Source: an uncultured Rikenellaceae bacterium
GTDB lineage: Bacteria; Bacteroidota; Bacteroidia; Bacteroidales; Rikenellaceae
Length of the DNA: 47,954 nucleotides
Assembly (NCBI GenBank): GCA_946486375.1
Contig: CAMLTW010000016.1
Location: forward strand, 1 to 47,954
Direction of reading: 5' to 3'
Shown: positions 41,095 through 47,954 of the stretch, piece by piece
Layout of the letters: each line of letters opens with the position of its first letter
How positions within the stretch are numbered: the stretch's first letter is position 1
The notes under the pieces: generated by a model
Seen by the model: only the letters and a program-made list of their open reading frames with translations
What the model was told of the DNA's origin: nothing
Databases searched by the model: none
Position numbers and translations under genes: made by a program

Positions 41095-42912
41095 ATGAAT
41101 CCCGCCCGTACCCGGATACTCCGGTTCGCCGTCATCGCCACCGTGCTGATCCTGCTCGCCCGTCTGTTCTACCTGCAGGTGGTGGACCAGCGGTACAAGG
41201 TCTTCGCGGACAACAACGTGCTCCGGTACGAGGTGCAGTACCCGCCCCGCGGGGAGGTCTACGACCGCAACGGAGAGTTTCTGGTGCAGAGCAAAGAGTC
41301 CTACGACCTGCTGGTGACGCCGCGGGACGTGAAGCCCTTCGACACCACCCTGCTGTGCAACATTCTGGGCGTGGACAAGGCCCTTTTCCTGCGGGAAATG
41401 AAAAAGGCCTATCAGTACTCCCGCCGCCGGCCTTCGGTGCTCTTCAAGCAGTTGCCCAAAGAGGTGAAGCTCAAGCTGGAAGAACGGAACTTTCCGGGCT
41501 TCTACACCCAATACCGCACGATCCGTTCCTATCCGCGGAAAATCGCCGGCAACCTGCTGGGCTACGTCGGTGAGGTGAACGAACGGATCATCGAGCGGAA
41601 CCCTTATTACAAGCGGGGAGACTACATCGGCATGAGCGGGATCGAACAGGCGTACGAAAAAGTGCTCCGCGGCACCAAGGGGGTCAAGATACAGATGGTG
41701 GACGTGCACGGGATGCCCAAGGGAGCTTACGCGGAAGGCGTGTACGACACGCTGGCGACGCCCGGATCGTCGATCGTCTGCACCATCGACGCCAAGCTGC
41801 AGGCGCTGGCGGAGGAACTGCTGGAAGGGAAGGTCGGAAGCGTGGTGGCGATCGAGCCTTCGACGGGGGAAATCCTCGTGATGGCCAGCAGCCCGTCCTA
41901 CGATCCGGACGAACTGGTGGGGCGCGAACGGGGCAACAACTACATGAAGCTGCTCCGGAACCCGCGCCACCCGCTGTTCAACCGGGCGGTGATGTCGGCC
42001 TACCCGCCGGGATCGACCTTCAAGCTGGTCAATGCCCTCGTCGCCCTGCAGGAAGGGACGCTCGTCCCCGAAAACACCTACCCCTGCACCAACGGCTATC
42101 ATGTGGGGCGCGGGGTGAAATGCCACTCGCACAGCTCGCCGGTGGACCTGACGGCGGCCATCCAGACCTCGTGCAACGCGTACTTCTGCTACGTGTACCG
42201 GAATCTGGTGGACGACAAGAAATACGGCGGAGTGAAGAACGGTTTCGACGTCTGGCGGGACTATGTGGAAAGTTTCGGCTTCGGGCGCAAGCTCAACTCG
42301 GACTTCACCAACGAACTCAACGGCACCGTCCCCACGCGGGAACTCTACGACCGCATCTATCGCAGCCGCTGGAACTCCCTCACGACGGTTTCCCTTTCCA
42401 TCGGGCAGGGAGAGCTGGGGGTGACGATGCTTCAGATGGCCAATTTCATCGCGACGATCGCCAACCGGGGGTATTACTACATTCCCCATGTGGTGAAGGA
42501 GGTTTCGGGACAGGATTCCCTCGACCGGCGGTTTTACGAAAAACACCATTCCAAGGTCGATCCGAAACACTTCGACGTCGTGGCGGAGGCCATGTGGCGG
42601 GCCGTGAACGTGGGCGGCACGGCCACGGGGGCGCGGATCGACGGGCTGGACGTCTGCGGCAAAACGGGCACGGCGCAGAATCCCCACGGGAAAGACCATT
42701 CGACCTTCGCCTGCTTCGCTCCGCTGGACAAGCCCAAAATCGCCATGTCGGTCTACATCGAGAACGGCATCTGGGGGGCCACCATCGCCGTGCCGATCGC
42801 GCGGGTGCTGATGGAGCAGTACCTCGCCGACACGGTCACCCGGCCCGATCTCGTCCAGTACATCAAGAACCTGCAGCTCAGCTACCCCGCCTATGACCGA
42901 AAACAGCAATAA
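41095..42912 (+). CDS. mrdA: penicillin-binding protein 2 (peptidoglycan transpeptidase)
   Basis: A 605-residue class B penicillin-binding protein that cross-links peptidoglycan during elongation. An N-terminal membrane anchor (residues 5-25) is followed by the dimerisation/pedestal domain (YPPRGEVYDRNGEFLVQSKE) and the transpeptidase domain. The active-site serine is Ser307 in PPGSTFK; SCN is present as TSCNAYF, and KTG as CGKTGTAQNP (Lys523). It begins 8 bases after mreD and overlaps rodA by 20 bases, which suggests translational coupling with its glycosyltransferase partner. Confidence 0.97.
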   Translation: MNPARTRILRFAVIATVLILLARLFYLQVVDQRYKVFADNNVLRYEVQYPPRGEVYDRNGEFLVQSKESYDLLVTPRDVKPFDTTLLCNILGVDKALFLREMKKAYQYSRRRPSVLFKQLPKEVKLKLEERNFPGFYTQYRTIRSYPRKIAGNLLGYVGEVNERIIERNPYYKRGDYIGMSGIEQAYEKVLRGTKGVKIQMVDVHGMPKGAYAEGVYDTLATPGSSIVCTIDAKLQALAEELLEGKVGSVVAIEPSTGEILVMASSPSYDPDELVGRERGNNYMKLLRNPRHPLFNRAVMSAYPPGSTFKLVNALVALQEGTLVPENTYPCTNGYHVGRGVKCHSHSSPVDLTAAIQTSCNAYFCYVYRNLVDDKKYGGVKNGFDVWRDYVESFGFGRKLNSDFTNELNGTVPTRELYDRIYRSRWNSLTTVSLSIGQGELGVTMLQMANFIATIANRGYYYIPHVVKEVSGQDSLDRRFYEKHHSKVDPKHFDVVAEAMWRAVNVGGTATGARIDGLDVCGKTGTAQNPHGKDHSTFACFAPLDKPKIAMSVYIENGIWGATIAVPIARVLMEQYLADTVTRPDLVQYIKNLQLSYPAYDRKQQ

Positions 42913-44329
42913 ACTGACCTTCGCCGGGGTGGACTGGCCGGTGATCTTCATCTACCTCGCCCTCGTGCTGATCGGCTGGCTGAACATCTATGCCGCCGTC
43001 TACGACGAGGCGCATGCGAACATTTTCGACATCTCGCAGCGTTACGGAATGCAGCTGGTGTGGATGGGCATTTCCTTTTTCCTCGCCGTCTCGGTGCTGC
43101 TGATCGACGCCAAATACTACCACATTCTCGCCTACCCGCTTTACTGGATCACCATCGTGATCCTGCTGGGGGTCTTCGTGTTCGGAAAGGAGGTGAACGG
43201 CGCCCGGTCGTGGTACGAATTCGGCCCGGTGCGCATCCAGCCCACCGAGTTCGTGAAATTCACCGCTTCGCTGGCGGTCGCGCGGGCGATGAGTTCCTAC
43301 AATTTCAACATCCACCGCTTTTCCTCGGTGGCGACGGTCTTCTTCATCCTGGCGATTCCCGTCGGGATCATCATGCTTCAGAACGACACCGGATCGGCGC
43401 TGGTCTACGGGGCGTTCTTCTTCATGCTGTTCCGCGAAGGGTTCAACGGCTGGCTCTACGTGGCGCTGTTCATGCTGGTGACGCTGTTCGTGTTCTCGTT
43501 CTGGCTCGAACCCGTGCCGCTCCTGCTGCTGATGCTGCTGGTGTGCATCGCGGGAGAAGGAGCGCTCAACGGACGCTGGAAACAGAAAATCGTCTACTTC
43601 GCCGGGGTGCTGCTGGGAGCGCTGGGCCTCTATTTCCTGTTCCGGGTGCTGGGAGGCGAAATCTCCTTTTACGCCGGACTGGTGATTTCCTCCCTGCTGT
43701 CGCTCGTCGTGGTGCTGATTTACGCCTTCCGGCACCGGCTGCGGAACGTCTACCTGTTCGTGCTGCTGTTCGTCGGCTCGCTCTGCTTCACCAACACCAT
43801 CGACTACGTATTCGACAACGTGCTGCAAATCCACCAGCAGAAACGGATCCTCGACCTGCTGGGCCTCGAATCCGACCTGAAAAACTGGGGGTACAACGTG
43901 AACCAGTCCAAGATCGCCATCGGTTCGGGCGGATTTTCGGGCAAGGGATTTCTGGAAGGGACGCAGACCAAATACGATTTCGTGCCGGAACAAAGCACCG
44001 ACTTCATTTTCTGCACGGTCGGGGAAGAGTGGGGTTTCCTGGGAAGCGCGGCGGTGGTGATCCTGTTCGGCGCCCTGATCCTGAAGCTGATCGCCATGGG
44101 CGAGCGGCAGCAGGAGACGTTCGGACGCATCTACTGTTACAGCGTGGCATCGATCCTGTTTTTCCACTTCATCGTGAACATCGGCATGACGGTCGGACTG
44201 ATGCCGGTGATCGGCATCCCGCTGCCGTTTTTCAGTTACGGCGGCTCGTCGCTGATCGCCTTCACGGTGCTGCTGTTCGTGGCCGTCAAGCTGGACAGCT
44301 CCAAAAAGGAACACATCCGTCGGATTTAG
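42893..44329 (+). CDS. rodA: rod-shape-determining protein RodA (SEDS glycosyltransferase)
   Basis: A 478-residue polytopic membrane protein of the SEDS family, the peptidoglycan polymerase paired with PBP2. Motifs include NGARSWYEFGPVRIQPTEFVK, the loop EQSTDFIFCTVGEEWGFLGS with the conserved aspartate, and GLMPVIGIPLPFFSYGGSS. It is about 100 residues longer than E. coli RodA because of extra membrane and loop sequence in the middle (about residues 190-310), as is usual in Bacteroidetes. The start lies inside the end of mrdA. It is the last gene of the shape operon. Confidence 0.96.
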   Translation: MTENSNKLTFAGVDWPVIFIYLALVLIGWLNIYAAVYDEAHANIFDISQRYGMQLVWMGISFFLAVSVLLIDAKYYHILAYPLYWITIVILLGVFVFGKEVNGARSWYEFGPVRIQPTEFVKFTASLAVARAMSSYNFNIHRFSSVATVFFILAIPVGIIMLQNDTGSALVYGAFFFMLFREGFNGWLYVALFMLVTLFVFSFWLEPVPLLLLMLLVCIAGEGALNGRWKQKIVYFAGVLLGALGLYFLFRVLGGEISFYAGLVISSLLSLVVVLIYAFRHRLRNVYLFVLLFVGSLCFTNTIDYVFDNVLQIHQQKRILDLLGLESDLKNWGYNVNQSKIAIGSGGFSGKGFLEGTQTKYDFVPEQSTDFIFCTVGEEWGFLGSAAVVILFGALILKLIAMGERQQETFGRIYCYSVASILFFHFIVNIGMTVGLMPVIGIPLPFFSYGGSSLIAFTVLLFVAVKLDSSKKEHIRRI

Positions 44330-44461
44330 ACCCGGCGCGGAAGGAGACTTACATAATAGAACGCCGCGGCCGACGTTAAAAAAGTACGCGCGGAACGAAA
44401 TATGCCGCCGGGACGAAACGAACGCCCGTCGATTTTACGACACAAACCGATTCTACTTGCT

Positions 44462-47338
44462 ATGGAAACACACGCCGGACACACACGCGGACTCAGCAGC
44501 CGGGAAGCCGAAGAAAGCCGGGCACGGCACGGGGCCAACCTGCTTACCCCGCCTCCGCGCACCCCGTGGTGGAAACTTTTCCTCGAAAAATTCACCGATC
44601 CCGTCATCCGCATCCTGCTGATCGCCGCCTTTCTTTCGCTGGGAATCGCGTTCGCCGAAGGGGGGTATGCGGAAACCATCGGCATCTTCTGCGCGGTCAT
44701 CCTGTCCACGGGAATCGCCTTCTGGTTCGAGTACGACGCCCAGCGGAAATTCGACCTGCTCGGCACGGTGGACAACGACATTCTTTACAAGGTGTACCGC
44801 GACGGCGCGCTGCGGGAGGTTCCCAAGCGGGACATCGTCGTAGGGGACGCCGTAGTGATCGAAACAGGGGAGGAAGTGCCTGCGGACGGACGCCTGGCCG
44901 AAGCGGTATCGCTGAGCGTCAACGAATCCAACCTCACCGGAGAACCGGTCGCCTCCAAGACCGCCGACCCGGCCCGCTTCGACGCGGAAGCCACCTATCC
45001 GTCGGACATGCTGATGCGGGGAACCACCATCGTGGAAGGGCACGGCACCTTTACGGTCACGGCGGTGGGCGACCGCACCGAATACGGCAAGGTGGCCCGG
45101 CAGTCGGCCCTCGAATCGGACGAAAAGACGCCCCTGACCCGGCAGCTGGAAAAGCTGGCGAAATTCATCGGGGTCATCGGGTTCGGGCTGGCCTTCCTCA
45201 CCTTCATCGCCCTTTTCCTGAAAGACGTTTTCCGACCCGGGGCGGCCTACACCTTCGGGCAGCTCTGGCTGCTGGGAGCCGTGCTGGCCGGTGCCGCCGC
45301 GCTGCTGGTGAAGGTCTGGGTGCCGATCGTGCACGACGGATTCGAATTGATCGGGAAACCGCGTCCGCTGCCCCGCCCGGTGAAAGCGTGGGGCTGGTGG
45401 GTCTGGATCGGGCTGGGTATCGCCGTTTTCGGCGTGCTGGCCGGCCTCGGGTACCTGTTCTGGGGCATCGATCCGCTGCGGGCGCAGACGTGGGTGTCGA
45501 TGGAAACGGCGCGAGCCATTCTCGGCTACTTCATGGTGGCCGTGACGCTGATCGTGGTGGCCGTCCCGGAAGGACTGCCGATGAGCGTCACGCTGAGCCT
45601 GGCCCTCAGCATGCGGCGGATGCTCAAGTCCAACAACCTCGTGCGGAAAATGCACGCCTGCGAAACGATGGGGGCGGCCACCGTCATCTGCACCGACAAG
45701 ACCGGGACGCTCACCCGGAACCAAATGAGCGTGGCCGAAACGGCATTCTACGCGCTTTCCGGCGACCGGTCGGGACACGGCCCGGCGGACGACCTGATCC
45801 GGGAAGGGATGGCGGTCAACTCCACCGCCTTTCTGGAAAAAGAGGACGGAAAGGTCAAGCCCGTGGGCAATCCGACGGAAGGGGCCCTGCTGCTCTGGCT
45901 GGAAGAACAGGGAACCGATTACGCGGCCCTGCGGGACGGGGCCGAAACGCTCGACCAGCTTTCGTTTTCGACGGAGCGCAAATACATGGCGACCCTCGTG
46001 CGAAAAAGGCACGGAAACCGGCTCTATGTCAAGGGAGCGCCTGAAATCGTCTTCACCCGCTGCCGCACCGTGCTGACGGCCGTCGGGGAAAAGTCGGCGG
46101 AAACCTTCCGGCAAACCGTCGAGACGCAGCTGGCGGCCTACCAGCGGCAAGCCATGCGAACGCTCGGTTTCGCCTATTGCGACGTGGCCGCCTCCGTAGT
46201 CACGTGGGAAGAGGCGATGAAAACGGGCAGTCTCGTTTTCCTGGGGATCGCGGCCATCATGGACCCGGTGCGGGAAGACGTGCCGCAGGCGGTGGCCCGC
46301 TGTCTTTCCGCCGGGATCGCCGTGAAGATCGTCACGGGCGACACGCCGGGAACCGCCATCGAAATCGCCCGTCGGATCGGCCTCTGGACGGAAGGGGACG
46401 ACGAGCGGAACCACCTGACCGGAGCCGAGTTCGGGAACCTCACGGACGAGGAACTGCTCGCGCGGGTGGGCGATCTGAAAGTCATGTCCCGCGCCCGTCC
46501 TACCGACAAGCAGCGGCTCGTGCAACTGCTCCAGCGGCGCGGGGAAGTGGTGGCCGTGACGGGAGACGGCACCAACGACGCCCCGGCCCTGAATTTCGCC
46601 CACGTCGGCCTTTCGATGGGAACGGGCACCGCGGTGGCCAAGGAGGCCAGCGACATCACCCTGCTGGACGACTCGTTCAACAGCATCGCCACGGCGGTGA
46701 TGTGGGGACGGTCGCTTTACCGGAACATCCAGCGGTTCATCGTCTTTCAGCTCACGATCAACGTCACCGCGCTGGTCATCGTCTTTTTCGGCTCGCTGTT
46801 CGGAGCCGCGCTGCCGCTGACGGTCACGCAGATGCTGTGGGTGAACCTCATCATGGACACCTTCGCCGCCGGAGCGCTCGCGTCCCTGCCGCCCGATCCG
46901 AAAGTGATGCTGGACAAACCGCGCCCGTCCGGGCAGTTCATCATCACTCCTCCGATGGCCCGGCGGATTCTGGGCACCGCCGCGCTTTTCGTGGCCGTGC
47001 TGAGCGGTCTGCTCCTGTGGTTCGGCCCCGGGATCACCCTCTATCAGCTTTCGGCCTTCTTCACGGTGTTCGTGATGCTTCAGTTCTGGAACCTGTTCAA
47101 CGCCCGCGTGTTCGGCACCCGCGAATCCGCCTTCCGGGGACTGGGAAAGACGCCGGCGTTCCTGTCGGTGCTGGCGCTGATTCTGATCGGTCAGATCGTG
47201 ATCGTCACATGGGCCGGAAGCATTTTCCGCACGAGGCCCCTGACGCTGCCGGACTGGCTGCTCATCGTCTGCGCTACGGGCGTAGGCGTGCTCCTGACGG
47301 GAGAAATCGCCCGGTGGTGGCGGCGGTCGTCCCGATGA
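44462..47338 (+). CDS. calcium-type P-type ATPase
   Basis: A 958-residue P2-type cation ATPase of the PMCA-like group found in Bacteroidetes, probably exporting Ca2+ at the inner membrane. Motifs: SVNESNLTGEP (actuator TGES equivalent, here TGEP), VVAVPEGLPMSVTL in M4, the phosphorylated Asp412 in CTDKTGTLTRNQ, LYVKGAPE in the nucleotide domain, and VTGDGTNDAPAL at the hinge. Between M3 and M4 it carries an additional stretch with two more hydrophobic segments (about residues 275-345). I set the start at 44462 (METHAGHTRG); the frame is open to 44402. It is preceded by a 132-base gap after rodA, so it is probably transcribed separately. Confidence 0.93.
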   Translation: METHAGHTRGLSSREAEESRARHGANLLTPPPRTPWWKLFLEKFTDPVIRILLIAAFLSLGIAFAEGGYAETIGIFCAVILSTGIAFWFEYDAQRKFDLLGTVDNDILYKVYRDGALREVPKRDIVVGDAVVIETGEEVPADGRLAEAVSLSVNESNLTGEPVASKTADPARFDAEATYPSDMLMRGTTIVEGHGTFTVTAVGDRTEYGKVARQSALESDEKTPLTRQLEKLAKFIGVIGFGLAFLTFIALFLKDVFRPGAAYTFGQLWLLGAVLAGAAALLVKVWVPIVHDGFELIGKPRPLPRPVKAWGWWVWIGLGIAVFGVLAGLGYLFWGIDPLRAQTWVSMETARAILGYFMVAVTLIVVAVPEGLPMSVTLSLALSMRRMLKSNNLVRKMHACETMGAATVICTDKTGTLTRNQMSVAETAFYALSGDRSGHGPADDLIREGMAVNSTAFLEKEDGKVKPVGNPTEGALLLWLEEQGTDYAALRDGAETLDQLSFSTERKYMATLVRKRHGNRLYVKGAPEIVFTRCRTVLTAVGEKSAETFRQTVETQLAAYQRQAMRTLGFAYCDVAASVVTWEEAMKTGSLVFLGIAAIMDPVREDVPQAVARCLSAGIAVKIVTGDTPGTAIEIARRIGLWTEGDDERNHLTGAEFGNLTDEELLARVGDLKVMSRARPTDKQRLVQLLQRRGEVVAVTGDGTNDAPALNFAHVGLSMGTGTAVAKEASDITLLDDSFNSIATAVMWGRSLYRNIQRFIVFQLTINVTALVIVFFGSLFGAALPLTVTQMLWVNLIMDTFAAGALASLPPDPKVMLDKPRPSGQFIITPPMARRILGTAALFVAVLSGLLLWFGPGITLYQLSAFFTVFVMLQFWNLFNARVFGTRESAFRGLGKTPAFLSVLALILIGQIVIVTWAGSIFRTRPLTLPDWLLIVCATGVGVLLTGEIARWWRRSSR

Positions 47339-47388
47339 CTTTCGACATGCGGAGGAAATCCCGCAGGCTTGACAAAAAAATCCAAACC

Positions 47389-47427
47389 CTGACCTGCCGA
47401 AAGCGGGTCAGTTTCTTTTCTTTTTTT
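47389..47427 (+). terminator. Rho-independent terminator of the P-type ATPase
   Basis: CTGACCTGC (47389-47397), loop CGAAA, GCGGGTCAG (47403-47411), then TTTCTTTTCTTTTTTT. A 9-bp stem with one wobble pair, 50 bases after the stop. Confidence 0.9.
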
Positions 47428-47429
47428 AT

Positions 47430-47830
47430 GCCGGGCAGAGATTCCCACGCTTCACTTCATTTCGCTCGGAATGACGCAAAGGCGGTAAGGCTTCCGGATG
47501 GTTAGAGGAAACCGGTTGCATCGCGTCATTGCGAACCGAGCAGGGCTGAAGGCCCTGCGAGCTCACCGACCGCAGCCCGTAGTCGTCCCGCGACCATCGG
47601 TAACGATAGCCTCCTCCCGTCATTGCGAGGAGCGTAGCGACGTGGCAATCTCTGTATAACAAGCAGAAATGAACAAACAGAGATGCTCACGCTCCGCCTG
47701 CGGCTTCGCTCAGCATGACGCGCGGTAACGGAGTTTCGGAACGGTCGGAAGATCGTCCCTGCTTGTCCGTTTTCCGGGAACCCTTTGCGTCATTGCGAGG
47801 CTTCGTCAGAAGCCGTGGGAATCTAACCCC
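47430..47830. repeat. dispersed intergenic repeats, fourth site
   Basis: Contains GCCGGGCAGAGATTCCCACG, GCGTCATTGCGAACCGAGCA at 47522, the inverted core GTCATTGCGAGGAGCGTAGC to GGCAATC (47619-47650), AGAGATGCTCACGCTCCGCC, and a diverged core from 47787 (GCGTCATTGCGAGGCTTCG). These words also occur at the other three repeat sites. I see no gene from 47339 to the end of the window. Confidence 0.85.
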
Positions 47831-47954
47831 ATGCCCTACCGAACCGACATGCACTTCGGCGATGCGAACTCATCGACCGCCGTCCGTTCCCCTTACTTTT
47901 GCACCGGCTCCGGAAAGGGGTTGCGGGTGAAAGAGTCCGATCCGGGCGTCCAGA

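Overview
The window looks like chromosomal DNA of a high-GC member of the Bacteroidales, most likely Alistipes or a close relative in the Rikenellaceae. The evidence is the 16S rRNA 5' end on the minus strand at position 1 (the complement of GATAAACGCTAGCGGCAGG, typical of Alistipes), many promoters of the Bacteroidetes type (TTTG-N19/20-TAnnTTTG), a hybrid two-component regulator, Bacteroidetes-type lipoproteins, and the purH-mreBCD-mrdA-rodA gene order.

Layout. 1-2000: 5' end of an rRNA operon with tandem promoters, a tonB-like gene, and a tRNA-Ala with its own promoter and terminator. 2143-4592: a peroxide-response locus (peroxiredoxin, lipoprotein thioredoxin, small ferredoxin) divergent from oxyR, with an OxyR-like operator between them. 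4929-6350: an ATP-pyrophosphatase-family gene and a decayed nitroreductase gene. 6451-12916: a clearly AT-richer accessory island with five 6-bladed beta-propeller lipoprotein genes, three small NVEALA-like peptide genes (two frameshifted, one with an altered C-terminus), a strong promoter, and the tail of a tyrosine recombinase at the edge. 13088-20279: a GH28 pectinase lipoprotein, a transglutaminase-like protein, a HAD phosphatase and a large outer-membrane beta-barrel protein, separated by dispersed and tandem intergenic repeats. 20777-24829: a three-gene cassette of kinase-WG repeats, VWA protein and pseudokinase-WG repeats. 25040-29421: an aromatic amino acid operon (prephenate dehydratase, aminotransferase, prephenate dehydrogenase, DAHP synthase/chorismate mutase) preceded by a Phe/Tyr leader peptide and attenuator. 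29725-34143: an orphan hybrid two-component regulator. 34507-36873: pgi and gpsA. 37023-44329: purH and the cell-shape operon mreB-mreC-mreD-mrdA-rodA. 44462-47338: a calcium-type P-type ATPase, followed by more dispersed repeats.

The most interesting items are (1) the attenuator upstream of pheA, where leader peptide, antiterminator and terminator can all be read from the sequence; (2) the kinase/VWA/pseudokinase WG-repeat cassette, which resembles a phosphorylation-signalling module but has no recognisable published name I can give; and (3) the peptide and beta-propeller lipoprotein island, whose two leading peptide genes both carry frameshifts while all five lipoprotein genes are intact.
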